Shown here: piece after piece, positions 31,251 through 43,349 of the stretch | Layout of the letters: the number at the start of each line of letters is the position of its first letter | Position numbering within the stretch: position 1 is the first letter of the stretch | Source of the DNA: Chromobotia macracanthus | Lineage: Eukaryota > Chordata > Actinopteri > Cypriniformes > Botiidae | Reading direction: 5' to 3' | DNA: 64,000 nucleotides | Assembly: GCA_036877525.1 (NCBI GenBank) | Contig: JAZGTH010000114.1 | Coordinates: 2,501-66,500, forward strand | The notes under the pieces: model-generated | What the model was told of the DNA's origin: nothing | The model's database searches: none | Seen by the model: only the letters and a program-made list of their open reading frames with translations | Program-made: the position numbers and the translations under genes

Positions 31251-31555
31251 TGTGATTGGTCATGTGACTAGTCCTCCTAAGTCTTTGTTAAAGTCCTTCA
31301 GTGTAAATTAATGGGAAATTGGACCTGTTCTGAAGCCTGCTACGAAAATTCTGAAAATCTTGTCCATTGGAAAATAGTGGGAACACGCTGAACGTTTGGT
31401 GGGTGTTGCTTGAAAGCTGTAGAAGGATTTACAGATAAAAAATTGGTGTCTCAGAAAAAGAGGAACAAGCTTAAATAGAATAACAATATGCTGGCTTTGT
31501 CAGTGACACTTTTGGAGTTGGTGGCGCTATAACTGTGACCCACAATAGCCACATT

Positions 31556-32600
31556 CAAATTCATATAATTTTATTTACATGGTGCTTTTAACAATGTTGC
31601 ATTGCTTCAAAGCCACTTTACATATAATGAAAATAAAATAGAAGACAAAAAATGAGCAAACATGCACTACATGGAAAGCAGAATACATGGTATTATTGCA
31701 AATTTTTATTGTTCATTATAAGATGTACATTAATAAAGCACATTAGGGATACTAAGATTGTAGCTGGTTTATGAATAAAGAGTTGACTGAACTGATGATA
31801 ACTACAACACATTTGAACCATTTGAATAAATGGACATGCATTAGAAATCACTGTCATTGCATGTGAAGGCTTGTACCTCTCTCAGTGGTCTATGAGAGGG
31901 TAATGAATTTAGACTGCCTACTAAAACAGTATGTACTTCTGAGACTTTGTGACATTTAGTCAAACAACATGATTGGTATGATATTAAACAAGATATTCCG
32001 TTTCAGCTTACATGCAGATGGTGCTTAGAAAGAAGATTGTATAGGACGGGTATAAGGGATTTGCAATAATACCATAAAATATCTGAACATTGCATAATGA
32101 AAGAATGGGAGACACAGAAATAATGAAATGAGTCTTTACATATGTAGTTAGATCATTATGCTAAATGCAACAATTTACAAAACCTAAAGAGACACCAGGC
32201 TCAACCAGAAGGGCCAGTTTTTGACCTTTTAAAGTAGCAGCCTAACAATCCCTAAAGGGATTTGAGTAATAAATCCATAGGACTATGTTTCCTAGCGATA
32301 GATCTGTAATCTAGATTTACACCAACATAATGTATCTGCTTCCTGGACAACACTGAGAAGACTGTTCCAGAGTTTGGGCGGCAAGTGTAAAAAGGATCTA
32401 CCATCCACGCTTAGTTTTGAAATTCTGGGTATTATCAACTGGCCAAAAGATGATCACGTTTTCAGATAAACGTGAACAGTGAGGGACTAATAAGAAAGGA
32501 GGTTTCTTGGGTACTGAGGAGCTAAATCATTCAGGGCCTTGTAGGTAATCAGCAGAATTTTGTAATTTTTAAGTACAAATGCTTGATAAGCAGCCAGTGT
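31556..32600 (+). repeat. Dispersed repeat family A, long copy
   Basis: Starts ATTTTATTTACATGGTGCTT and GCATTGCTTCAAAGCC. It continues through TTAGGGATACTAAGATTGTA, TAAGGGATTTGCAATAATAC, CACCAGGCTCAACCAGAAGG and GGGCCTTGTAGGTAATCAGC. The first part aligns, inverted, with about 46480-45900. No intact coding frame. Confidence 0.65.
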
Positions 32601-32794
32601 AGTATTGATAGAACCAGGTTAATCATATTTGTTTGCACATTATTGTGATCAACCCAAACCACCCAACATATTTCCCAAGTTTAACATAAATCACTCAATG
32701 TATGTAAAAGATATGAGACACTTTCTGTTCCATATATTGCAATAAATTGTTTGCATCACTATATCACCATTTGCATCGTTTGAGATATCAACAA

Positions 32795-32910
32795 TCTATG
32801 GAGCGTGTTGTGGTTTCGTCCACCTCTTTGAAGGGTCACTCAAAGACTACAGGTTTTGATGCCAAAAGATTTTATTATCAGAGATATATATATAGAGAGA
32901 GAGTTGCTTA
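32795..32910. mobile_element. Endogenous-retrovirus LTR fragment
   Basis: GTGTTGTGGTTTCGTCCAC, GGGTCACTCAAAGACTAC, AGGTTTTGATGCCAAAAG and TTTTATTATCAGAGATATA match the start of the LTRs at 36242 and 40866. The match breaks off in a TATA/GAGA simple repeat. Confidence 0.65.
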
Positions 32911-34590
32911 CTATATATATATAAACCTACATACAGATAAACAGTGACTATAATAGTAAAATAAGCGGTTAACAATTATACTCAGACAATTTTAAAAAAG
33001 AATTGCAAATTGCATTTGCGTTTTCTATTTGTGGGTGGAAAAGTTGTGACAATTCAAATGCAAATGCATTTTCGTTTATGCTAACGTACAATATCGCCAG
33101 ACTTCAAATGAAAATGCGTAGTCCATTTGCAATTGCATTTCCCTTACGAGTTATGACCCTGTCATAATTAAATTGCAACAGCAGTTACCCGTTTGCTATA
33201 TAATTTCCTCTGCATCATGTATTGAGTCTGCCAAAACTCAAAAGCTATCGCAATTCTCTTTGCATTTGCATTTCTGATGCCTTCTTCACTTAAGTCTTAA
33301 GGGTTTACTTAAATCTGTCACTAAATATTATCATGTTAACTGAAAAGGCAGTTATTTATAAAGACAGTTTGAGAAGCTGTATGTGCGAGTGAAACCCGCT
33401 TATCCAGTGCGTTTTCTCAAATCACATGTGATTGTATACCTCAGCGTTGTATGTTCCGTTTGCTGTGGATAATTCAGATCGCAAAATGCTTAATATAAAC
33501 ACTTATGGGTTTTTATGCAACCAGGCCCTGATCTTCAGTTCATGGAATCCCTGGGAGGAGTATTTAAAAGTTCACGACATTCAACTTCAACTCAAGTTTC
33601 ATACAGGTGCTTGCATGTATGATATATGCATCGAAGAACCAAATGATCGGATAGCATGTCAAATCTGAGAGCATGTCAACAATGAAATCCAGCTAACTGT
33701 GTGTCGGAAGTTTTCCAGTAACTTTTCTACGGGAAGTTAAGCTGGTAAATTTTGGAAATATGCAAAATATACAAAATACTTTGGATGAGGTAAAATGTAT
33801 CCAAACATCAGATGGACATGTTCTGTAGAATGATTAGAAAAAAACATGTAAAAACAAATGCATTGCCATGCACAGATACATAAATAGTTAGCTAAATAAT
33901 TAGAATCTAGTAGTTGATTCCTATGGAAAACGTTCAACTTTAAAAATTCCCAGACTTTTGCAGCCCTGCTAACAAAGCCACATCCATGTGATCAGACTCC
34001 ATGACCAAACAAACAGCTGAAGTTTGATCTAATTTAAATTATTCAAAAAGGCCTGAAATTTGGCACAAATGTCAGTCGTCAGCTATTTTACACATACATG
34101 CTATGCCATGAACTTTTAAATACTCCTCCCAGGGATTTCATGTGATTGTCATTTAACGTGGTGCGCATAATGCCAAAACATTAAAAATTCAAAACTGCAA
34201 AGGGATTTTTGTAAAATTATGGTGAAATATGGTAAACAAGAAGTCTCTAATATCAACAGCATGCATTGAGCAATTTACATCAAAGTTAACAAATAAGTTA
34301 ATTGCGGTTAACTGTTGACTTTAATATGACTATTGTGAGTCACAGTCATAGCACTACCAACTGTCAGCAGAAAGTTTGTCACAATTGACTTTGAAATAGT
34401 CCTCAATTATATTTGGAGTGAAATGCATGTAAAAAACTATGCATTGTCTTCTAAGAAGCACCTGGTGTTGATGGCGCTGTAGTGAGGGCCCGTCATTGCT
34501 ATGTTATTAATTGTTTATAATCTGTGTGGTTTGTATACACTGGCAGGTACATTACTTCTCAAGTAATTGCCTTGAGACCTCAAGACCTTT
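32911..34590. other. Intergenic, nothing recognised
   Basis: Repeated AAATGCAAATGCATTTTC-like words occur at 33055-33150 and 33240-33275. No gene. Short frames at 33432-33668 and 33737-33937 are unsupported. Confidence 0.4.
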
Positions 34591-34595
34591 AAATA

Positions 34596-35060
34596 TGTAA
34601 CATCACGCCAGCAGAGGGAGCCCTCACCGGAATACTGACTGCTCATGCTCCCTCTGCTGAACTCTGAACTTTGAACTCTGAACTTACTTCCTGTTTGGCA
34701 TCTATATAAACCTTGCTGCCACATGGCCACGTTGCGAAGTATTGCCAGCTTTACACCTGACTACTAAGCATTCTCTTTTACTGCCTGCTTTCCTGTGTTT
34801 TACCTATTGTTTGGTTCTCGTTTTCTGATTTTTGCCTAGCCCCTTTGTTTGATACCTGGATCGGACTGTTTGTTTGGATATTGATTCTCTGCCTGGATTT
34901 ACGACCTCTGATTTACGTCTCTCCCTTTTGTTGTGTTGCATGGTTGGACTGTCTATGTTTATTACGACCCTTTGCCTGTACTTTCGACTTTGATTATGGA
35001 TAACCCCAATAAACATCCGCAACTGGATCCTGCTTCAGCTTCTGCCTCAGCCCCCTTACA
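34596..35060 (+). mobile_element. Solo LTR of the 7918-13081 chromovirus family
   Basis: 465 bp, TGTAACATC...CCCTTACA, nearly identical to the LTRs of the full-length element. It is flanked by a perfect 5-bp duplication AAATA (34591-34595 and 35061-35065). It keeps the TATA box, the GCGAAGTATT self-primer and the gag start. Solo LTRs arise by recombination between the two LTRs of one insertion. Confidence 0.93.
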
Positions 35061-35064
35061 AAAT

Positions 35065-35092
35065 ATAACGTGTATATATATATATATATATA
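35065..35092. repeat. TA dinucleotide repeat
   Basis: A (TA)n run directly beside the solo LTR target duplication. The LTR may have landed next to it. Confidence 0.6.
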
Positions 35093-35119
35093 ATGTTTTT
35101 TTGCAGAAAATGAACTCTA

Positions 35120-35293
35120 GTCAAAACAACTAAAAGTATGCAATGTTTTCAGACCTCAAATAATGCAAAAAACAAGTTTATACAAATTTTTAAACAACAC
35201 AATACTAATGTTAATATTTAACTTAGTAAGAGTTCAAAAATCAAGACAACTCGTCTTTGTTTAATGGATTGTAACCATCCATCTTCCTCTTGA
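35120..35293 (-). mobile_element. Flanking non-coding part of the Tc1-like element
   Basis: TTTTCAGACCTCAAATAATGCAAAAAACAAG...AACACAATACTAATGTT...AGAGTTCAAAAATCAA resembles the terminal region of common fish Tc1-like elements and adjoins the transposase fragment. Ends not defined. Confidence 0.45.
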
Positions 35294-35572
35294 TCACATT
35301 GTTTTCAATAGAGGGTTTTCAATAGGGTTCAGGTTTGGAGATGGGGAGTCTTGATCTGGTGATCCTCCGTCCAAACCTTGATTGACCTGGCTGTGTGGCA
35401 TGGAGTATTGTCTGCTGGAAAAACCTTGTATGTGGCTTGATTCACAAAGGCGCCCATCACAAAGATTAATTTGCCCAATTCCAGCCTTGCTGAAGCACCC
35501 CCAGGACTCATCATAGAAGAAGACCTTACTGCAGTCCTCTGTAGTCAAATCCTTATGGTCTTTTGCAAACAT
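35294..35572 (-). pseudogene. Tc1/mariner transposase fragment, frameshifted
   Basis: The minus-strand frame contains HKDLTTEDCSKVFFYDESW, with the first catalytic Asp of Tc1 transposases, and near its end NLNPIENP, the conserved region with the third acidic residue. Between them the reading switches to a second frame (35329-35514), where the NTPCHTARSIK region lies; this is the usual segment with the second Asp. Much of the middle and all of the N-terminal DNA-binding domain are missing. Inactive. Confidence 0.78.
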
Positions 35573-35880
35573 CAGCCTGGCTTTTCTTTGGCTACATATA
35601 CTTCAGTGTACAACCCTGCCTTAGTGGAGTAATTTACATATGGTCACTTTTATTTTTTCTAGTATGCACAACATAGTATGACCAATCCAAGGAGACATAT
35701 CATCAAAGTGGGGTGACTTCTGGCTGAAGGCTAAAAGATGCAGATAAAATTGCTTAGCAGTTTTCATATTGTACAGTAACACCAAATAAACAAGAATACA
35801 GTGAAAACACTTTCTAATTTAAACCCTGTTGACACACATAAAAAAATAAAAGACATAAAATGGTGAATATTACAACATCA

Positions 35881-35884
<4 letters not shown>

Positions 35885-35917
<33 letters not shown>
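35885..35917. repeat. AT dinucleotide repeat
   Basis: About 16 AT units next to the Tc1-like terminal fragment. Confidence 0.8.
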
Positions 35918-35924
<7 letters not shown>

Positions 35925-35929
35925 AGTGT

Positions 35930-36130
35930 TGTCAGTTATTAGCACCATTGGTAAATATGACCAAAGAAGGCTGTGAAAATAAGTCTGCATTGTTTATCCT
36001 TTTAATCAAACACTTTGAGTAAAAATTACATTGTGAAATAAATGTTTTTCTCCAGTACGTTGTTCACAAACTGGCACCATTAGAAGTTCAAATGAGTAAA
36101 ATATTTTTGAAATTTTGATTTATATTCCCA
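35930..36130. mobile_element. Tc1/mariner-like terminal fragment
   Basis: AGTTATTAGCACCATTGGTA, AAATATGACCAAAGAAGGCT and GTGAAAATAAGTCTGCATTG are familiar from the ends of fish Tc1/mariner elements. It may be the other end of the transposase relic at 35294-35572 or a separate insertion. Confidence 0.5.
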
Positions 36131-36241
36131 TTTTTAGCACACCTAGGAACTTGTTCAGTAAAGGGCTGGGTTGGAGGGATGACTGGGGAAACCAGGAAGA
36201 GTGAGGAGTGGACGCTGAAGGAAAATCTGGCGGCAGGAATG

Positions 36242-36572
36242 TGTTGTAGTTTCTTCCGCATCTTAGAAGGAACACTCAAAGACTTTTTCAAAGAGTTTGC
36301 TGCCAGAAGATAGACTTTATTATCAGAGACATAAAGCCGAGTTGGTCTGCAGAACAGCTGCTTGTGCCTGGTTGGGGAAGGGTCTTTACAGGAGTTTTCT
36401 CACACACACGTCAAAATGAGTTATTGAGGGGTTACTGGAGTTGCTATCTTCCTCCCCTGGGCCCCAATCAATAACAAGAGATGTGCTTACACAGTTAAAT
36501 GTAAGTAGAACTATAATGGTAAAATAATTTGTACCTGATTCCTTTATATTTTGGTTAATAAAATCTTCTTCA
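36242..36572 (-). repeat. ERV 3' LTR
   Basis: Plus-strand landmarks shared with the other LTR: ACTCAAAGACTT, TAGACTTTATTATCAGAGA, AGTTGGTCTGCAGAACA, CTGGTTGGGGAAGGGTCT, ACACAGTTAAATGTA, AACTATAATGGTAAAATAAT and TTAATAAAATCTTC. The start (TG of TGAAGAAGATTTT on the minus strand) follows the polypurine tract. Outer end placed by comparison with other copies; uncertain by a few bases. Confidence 0.78.
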
Positions 36573-37079
36573 TATTCCCCCTTTGAGACATTTATGTCTC
36601 GATTCCATTGCCTTTACCCAAAGTACAGTTTCATAATTCAGTTTCCTCTGTTAAGCTATCTAGTGACTAAGTCATGTCACACAGTTTTGTTAATAATGAC
36701 CGTTTTATGCAACAGCACTTTGAAAGAAAGCAGGACCAAACTTCTCCTCTCACTCTTGACTAGAAAGGAGTAAAAGATCCTCTCTCTCTAATCTTCTCAT
36801 TTAAAATAAAACTGTTATAAGCATGAGCGTGCATTTGTTTCAGCCTTGCCTGTGGTTGTCACAGTTATATAGAATACATTATAGCATAAAATAACTGTTA
36901 ATCAAAGTAATAAAAGGTTTTTTTGCAAATGTCTTCAACCCAGATACTTTGTGCATCGTAGAGGGTCACCCTTGGGGAGAAGTTAGGTTAGCACTTACAC
37001 CCAGGGTGTATTTATCTTCTTTGTCCTCATCAGAGGTGCTTGAATCCTCATATGATGTTTGTAAATCACAATTTTAAAG

Positions 37080-37310
37080 ATATATATCCTTGCTATCTAC
37101 TAGAATTCATTTTTCATCTTGGCATCTTAATACTTGCATTTGCTTAACTGTGGCTTTTATAACTAATGATTTTAATATACACAACACAACAAAATAACAA
37201 TCCTCCTATTGTTATTGATTCCCAAAAACATTTCTAATTTATCAATCCATGCTCCCCAATTTCCTAATTTTGGATCAAACCAGTCCCACATTTTATTGTC
37301 TTTTCCAGCA
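37080..37310 (-). pseudogene. Possible ERV env (transmembrane subunit) remnant
   Basis: Between integrase and 3' LTR, where env is expected, one minus-strand frame has a tryptophan-rich stretch (WDWFDPKLGNWGAWID, about 37240-37295). A hydrophobic run with paired cysteines follows, resembling the membrane-proximal and membrane-spanning part of retroviral Env. Broken by frameshifts; no surface subunit recognised. Confidence 0.4.
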
Positions 37311-37619
37311 TTGGTTGTGGTTTCCGTTAATTAACAATAAGAATGTGCTGATTGATGTTACCCAACCTATTTTCTTTGTTTTCCTGCTTAGTTTTTTCTG
37401 TAGTTTTCTCAAGGATTTCAAGACTTTGCACTTTATCACTCTGCAATGTTGACTCTCTTTCTTTCCTTCAGCTTTTTCTCCTTCTCTTTTTGATCTCACT
37501 TAGGGAACTTTCATACAGTGGTTCAGATGATACCAAGTGATGCTTCTTTACACTTGGATGCTGTTGGAGTAAGCTGCCACAACTTTGTAGGGTCCCTCTC
37601 TCATTTAGTTTCTTCATAT

Positions 37620-38120
37620 AAGATCTAAGTTACAATTGTAATTACTCTAAAGGGAGGAATCCTTTATATGGACCTCTGCAATATCAACCCAGTTAAGTTG
37701 AATACTTTCAGAGATTTTGTTAAGTTTGGCCTTGATTGCACCATTTATTCTTACTGTCACCCTTTGTGAATGTGGATGATAAACACACCCTAGTCTTTAT
37801 TTTATTCTTAATTGTTGCAGTTCTTGTTGATCCATTATCTGAACTTGTTTCTGATGGGATTCCAAAGCTGGGAAACACTTCTCTCGTCAAAAATGTAATT
37901 ACTGTTCCTGCCCCTTCATCTGCCGATGGTATCGCTTCTACCTAATGGTTAAATTGGTCAATGACCACAAGCATGTATCTCTTGCCCTGTACCCATTATC
38001 ATATCCACATAATTTATCACCAAGTATTTGAAAGGTCCTTCAGGTACGGGTATATGACCTATTGGTGTTGTTATTCCCTTTCTGACATTATACTTAGCAC
38101 AGATTTCACATGTAGACAGA
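37620..38120 (-). pseudogene. ERV pol, integrase remnant
   Basis: On the minus strand a zinc-domain end (CEICAKYN), a catalytic-core start with YVDM (first Asp) and a second-Asp region (SSDNGS) can be read, with stops and frame changes between them. At the position of the catalytic Glu the sequence reads S-Q-R-V-T-V-R-I-N-G, where valine replaces the expected glutamate. Inactive. Confidence 0.65.
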
Positions 38121-38127
38121 AATACCT

Positions 38128-38560
38128 CTACCATACTAGATGGTTATAAATACTTATAACTTCCCCCTTTGCACAATGGTCAAAACCAGAGTGAGGTTGG
38201 TGCAACAATATGCCGTTCATGTGAACGCCAAATGTTTTGGGAATCTTTTGTCTAAGATCTCTCAATGGGGCTGTTTTTATAGCATAATCTTCTATCCAAT
38301 CACTACTGAAGCCAATCATTCCTAAAAAGGTCATCATCTGGCCTACTGTTTGTGGCAATGGTGCTTTACTTATGCCTTCTAAGTATGTTAGGGCTATGGC
38401 CTTTGTGCCATATGAGATTAATCACCCTAAGTATTCAACTTGTGGCAGGCAATATTGTAGTTTGGTTTTAGATACTTTGTGACCTCCTTGGGCTATTTTT
38501 TAATTTTGGCTTCAATTTTATGTAATCTGTGTTAGCAGAATGAAAAATCAATGGATTTAT
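38128..38560 (-). pseudogene. ERV pol, reverse transcriptase thumb region
   Basis: The minus strand shows a palm-end segment with GHKVSKTKLQYC...EYLG followed by an in-frame stop. It then continues through the conserved thumb motif TVGQMMTFLGMIGFSSDWI and TAPLRDL. Upstream parts (fingers, YxDD) were not found. Confidence 0.7.
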
Positions 38561-39064
38561 TGTAGGCTCCCATTTACTTTTTTCATCATTGGTCCTCCAA
38601 CATCCTTTGTTTCCCAATTTTTCCCTACATATAAAGATATTTGTGGCATAGAATCATTTACATTGAACCATCTCTGTATGAACTCATTTTCTGTTATTTT
38701 CATGGCTGCTCCCTGTTTATCTATTATGACATATTGTGAGATCATTTAAATTTTTGCCCTTCAGTTCCTTTCTGCCATTCCCATGCCTGCATTTCCTGAG
38801 GGATCGTATTTCATTGTACAGTGAAATCCTGACTTGGGTATCTGTGATTTAGGGATCTGTGCTTTAATGACTACATTGACATCATTTATTAACTGTCTGT
38901 CTCACATCTTCCACTATCTGTCCTATCCAGTACACATTTGCTTTTGGCTCAGAGATCATCATTTGGGTTCCAAATGATGATACACTCCTTCTGCAAACAC
39001 CAAATTTGTAAACCCAATTTACACAATGCATCTCCCCGGGTGCCTGTTGCTATAGATTAGTAGG

Positions 39065-40556
39065 GCAGTCTCTTATGTTATGTCCTGGCTGCCCACATCC
39101 CCAGCACATTCCTGGAGGAAAATGAATAGCTCTGCCTCTCCCCCTCTGTCCCTGTGGTTGCAGTTTTCTTTTCCACTAAAGAGGCCATTGTTGCTGAGGA
39201 TGATGATGGTGGCAGGGGTCTGGTTTGTGGTTCTGCTGCAGGCAGAGTTGGTTGGATAGCTGGTTGTGAAGCATTTACAGAAGCCATTACAGTAATTTCT
39301 TATGTTAAGCTGTTAGTTCATCAAGCTGTAATTGAGTTAGTTTTCTCAGTAGTTCTTTTTCTTGATTTTTGAGCTTTTGTTCATTGTTTCTGTACAGTTC
39401 CACTGCATGAGACACATGGTTGCAAAACCCCTTATGTGTTTTAGAGTTCAAACCAAGTACATCTTCTAACTTACTCTTTACAGCTTGTGGCGTGGCTTCT
39501 ATTACAGCATTTCTGAACAATGTAGCCATTAGAGGGTCTCCTTCTGGATTCCCTTCAGTCTCCCCAGTCCTCCCTTCACCCCTCAATGCTTTAGGGCCCT
39601 TAATGCTTCAATGCTTTTATTCAACTCTGGTTGGATATTCAGCATGTGGTGCTTCCCACACAGCAGGGCGTTATACATTAAAAGAAGTCCTGTCCATGTA
39701 ATGTGGGTCTACAGCTCTCTCTAAGCCAGATGCTTGAAGGATTTTGTCCATCTTTGCACCTCCTAAAATTTTTTCTAGGAGTGCTTTGACATCTCCCACA
39801 GCTAAAAGCTTGCCCACAGTTTCTTCTTCAAACACTCTAATCCATTTTCCAGCCCCCTCATGCATGTATATCGAGGTATGTATTGCCCCTGCACTCCTTT
39901 ATTTAAAATAGGGAGTTGTTTTGTCAATGGTATAAGCCATTCTTTTTCCCTAGATCACCTTCCTTCATCAGATGAGGACGTCTTCCACTCTACTTTCTAG
40001 TAATCCACTCATTCTTCTTAGTAATTTATCTGTTTCATCCACAAACTTTTCTGTTTCCTCAATCCTTTTATTTAACTCTGAAGTAGAAGCAAGGTTATTA
40101 GAGACAATTTCCTCTTCTTTCCTTCCTGTCTGTTCAGTTTGTTTCTTTTCATCTAATATTTTTTTGTTCATACTGTGTTTTTATTTTCTCCAAAGTTGTA
40201 TGTACTTGTTAATAACAGTCTAAATGTGGGCCTTTCTTTTAACTCTTATCCTGACTGCTTTTTAATTTCATATAAGGCCTCATTTGTTTTTCATCTCTTT
40301 ACTCCACATTTCCTTCCATCTGCAGCTCTCCAGAAACGTCCGTTCCAACTATCATTCCTTTGAGTAATGGAAATTGATCTGCCTCTTTTAGAATTTTTCT
40401 AGCCTGTTTTATATTTTTCAGTAAGTCCTCTCCTTTTTTGAATAGTGTTAACACTTCTTGTTCTCTTTCTCTTTTGTCTTCTCTTTTTTCATTTCTGACC
40501 CATATCTTTAGTTTTGTAGTTTTTACCAATGTTTCTTTGGGACATTTTGTCATCAT
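39065..40556 (-). pseudogene. ERV gag, broken by frameshifts and stops
   Basis: Consecutive minus-strand open segments (40556-40299, 40171-39968, 39865-39671, 39586-39305, then to 39065) read as pieces of one Gag. There is a lysine/glutamate-rich helical N-terminal part, and a capsid-type segment containing PLMATLFRNAVIEATPQAV and a coiled-coil-like EKELLRKLTQLQLDEL. A nucleocapsid CCHC zinc knuckle lies at 39065-39106 (C-X2-C-X4-H-X4-C with GQPGH). Several frame changes separate the segments, so no full protein can be made. Confidence 0.72.
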
Positions 40557-40865
40557 GTTTTTTGTTTTCTTTCTGCATTTGTTTGTTGCTATCCATCAAG
40601 CCCACTTAACAACAAACACAGAGTATTGCAATATTTATCTGCTTTTTTATTTACTGCTATCCATTAAGGCCCTCTTAACAGTAAAGCAGATCAGTGCATA
40701 CACTTATTTCTTTGAAATCAAAACCCTTTTCATTGAACTTTTTTACTTTTTACATTCTACAATTTGGAGGTGCTTTTAAGAGTGTCCTTACCACCACAGG
40801 CAAACTCTGGAGAGCAATACAAACTAATAAAATAAGCAAACACTGCTTACCTTAGGTGGCCACCT

Positions 40866-41247
40866 GTTTGTCTTCCACTCTCCTGCACTCTCCATCTCTT
40901 AAAAGGATGACTCAAAGACTTCAGGTTTTGATGCCAAAAAATAGACTTTATTATCAGAGATATAAAGCCAAGTTGGTCTGCAGAACAACTGTTTCTGCCT
41001 GGTTGGGGAAGGGTCTCTATAGTAGTCTTCTCATGCACATATTGTCAAATTGAGTTACTTGGGGGGCCCTTATTGGAATTATCATTATAATTGGAAACAG
41101 ATGTTTTCTTCACTTGAGCCCCTTACAATAACAAGAGAATAGAGAATGACAGCAAAAGACATGCATACACAGTTAAATGTAGAATAGAACTATAATGGTA
41201 AAATAATTTGTACGATTCCTTTGTTTTGATTAATAAAATCTTCCTCA
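40866..41247 (-). repeat. ERV 5' LTR
   Basis: Same landmarks in the same order as the block at 36242-36572, with many substitutions and small insertions, for example around 41080-41150. The tRNA primer site on its lower-coordinate side could not be identified. Confidence 0.75.
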
Positions 41248-42600
41248 GATTCTGAGACATGAAGTTCAGTGGAAGTGGGGCTTGGTCTTTAATCAGAGAA
41301 GTAGTTAAAATTTGTTCCTCAAATTTTAGGTAGGTAGACAACCCCAGCATATTTACAACCAGAAGAATATCAGACAGGATGGTAGCTTCTTTTCTTTGTT
41401 AATGTGTAATTTCTTTAACTCTAGAGGCAACAACACACAGACCTTCCCACAGACAGGAAGACAAACAAATTGGGGGGATATACTTTAATCAGAAAAACTA
41501 GTTGAATGCACCTTGAGATGAATTTGTGACCCAAAGTCTCAGATCAACCACTTGTTTGTCGGAAGCATGAACACTGAAACTAACCCAACTCAGCAGTGTA
41601 AACATTTATTTCCCCTATCAAAACATTAAAACATTCACACCTACTTGCTTACAAAGCTCTTGAGAGAAAGGAAGTCAGGAAGGAAAAGGGGGATCAGTTT
41701 CACACAGCAGAGGATCAGATGCAAATATGTAGAAAACTGTTGACTGACAACCAGACAAATAATAAACAGGGGAGGGAGGGGGTAATAAATCATATCTTTA
41801 TTTGATTGACAGTTTCACATACAGTATATGACTGCTACTAACAGTGTATTTAACATAATTACACATAAAAGAACATGAAAACAGGACCACATTTGCAAAC
41901 AATATGTTGTTGTTTGCAAACTAATTGCTACCAGGCTGCTAAATACTAGCAAATGCTAACAATATTTTATGAGTAGTTTTGACCATTTGATTTGATCCTG
42001 TCTGCCCTTCTGTGAGTGGTTTGTGTTTTTATGTTTCTCTCTGTTTAGCCTTGCTTGAACCTCCTTTTTATTTATAACTCTTTGCTGTCTAAATCACTAA
42101 ATATAATTTATTTATGGTTATATTTATTATATGATACTAAATTAATCATATATCGCTTGCCTTATTTTATTATCACTAGGATCACTTTAAAACAGAACTG
42201 TGTACTGGTCGGCGCTGCACTGGAATTTACTATGTCCATTGTCCCAGTAGTCATTGTACTGTCTGCACAAACAGGTGAGGGAAATGGCCATAACAAGACT
42301 AACAGGGAAACGAGGGGGCGGGGCCAAGACAGCGACCAGACAGCACATGGTGAATGTAAACTAAACAGAGGCCATGTGCTTCCACAGAAAACGAAAGACC
42401 CAGAGCATAGACCCAGAGTTTAGATGACTCCAAGAAACAAGAACCAAGACTAGGATGAGTCAGGATCCAAACAACATGCTCTGTTATATCACAGGGGATG
42501 TCAGGATCCTGGCAAGATAATCTAGAACCTGACACAACAGACTTATCTTGTATGTTAAGGTTGGACAAACCTACTCACTACTACTGACATGTAAACATAT
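41248..42600. other. Intergenic, nothing firmly recognised
   Basis: No gene. A GC-richer patch at about 42290-42560 (GGGGGCGGGGCCAAGACAGC, then many short purine-rich words) is probably repeat-derived but could not be assigned. Confidence 0.4.
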
Positions 42601-42611
42601 AAACCTATAGA

Positions 42612-43110
42612 AAATGTCTCGGGTTATGACTGTAACTCTGTTTCCCTGAGAACAGAATGAGACGTTGTGTTATAATAGTGATGCTTTGGGAACCTAAGGG
42701 TAACATCCACAGTTTCCATAACTCTGGAAGTCTGGGTGGGGTTGAAATAGTAAGCCCCCCACCTGGGGCAGAAGGTCCCTCCAGACTGGAATCTCCCATT
42801 AAAGACTGGGAAAGAAACAAGGTCTGAAAACCACATTCTAGCCAGCTAGAATGGGGCTGCCAGCAACAGACAGATCCCGGAGTACTCTCTCCGGGACCCC
42901 CAGAAGCAGAGCAATCGGGGAAGCGGCATACAGATGCAGTCTCAGCCACATCTGCGCCATAGCAATCTATCCTCAGCAAAGCTGGATGCATGTTCCTCAC
43001 TTCCACTTGGCCAAAAATGCATGTAGTCCACTTCCACTTGGCCAAACCTCATCCAGATTTTCTTCACCACCTTGGGGTGGAGTCTCCATAGACTCAGACA
43101 TGTAGTGTCT
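42612..43110. repeat. Teleost dispersed repeat
   Basis: ATGTCTCGGGTTATGACTGT, CTGTTTCCCTGAGAACAGAA and GAGACGTTGTGTTATAATAG are the opening of a repeat seen widely in fish genomes. The minus-strand frame at 42605-43045 within it has no known domain and is not a gene. A short internal duplication (CCACTTCCACTTGGCCAAA) occurs at about 43000-43046. Confidence 0.55.
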
Positions 43111-43349
43111 GAGACAGATCAGACACACAATAACTGACTATATTTTATAAATACAACTACATATACCTCACTCCACAAACCAGCTATGCTCTTGGAGTGT
43201 CTGTAAAACTACCTCCAAACACCCAGATGCAGAACCAGGTCTCCAGTTACCATAGCAACGCATGGATAAGACTGTTTTACAACCCAGAGGTATGTAGAGA
43301 TTCACTCTTGATTATGCCATGTCTAACATTACTTCTTCTTCCCTAACCC
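43111..43349. other. Short spacer, nothing recognised
   Basis: No coding or repeat signal recognised. Confidence 0.3.

Larger units (their letters stand above)
36242..41247 (-). mobile_element. Endogenous retrovirus, decayed and internally deleted
   Basis: Two LTR-like blocks in the same orientation (about 36242-36572 and 40866-41247) enclose minus-strand gag, pol and probably env remnants. On the minus strand the 5' LTR is the right-hand copy. A polypurine tract (AAAGGGGGAA, plus-strand 36575-36584) borders the 3' LTR. Gag is the best preserved. The distance from the gag zinc knuckle to the RT thumb (about 0.5 kb) is too short for protease and the RT fingers and palm, so pol is internally deleted. 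The LTRs are strongly diverged from each other, so the insertion is old. No target duplication was found. Confidence 0.8.

Noticed and set aside
42605..43045. 146-codon minus-strand open frame
   Set aside because: It lies in a common dispersed repeat and has no recognisable domain.
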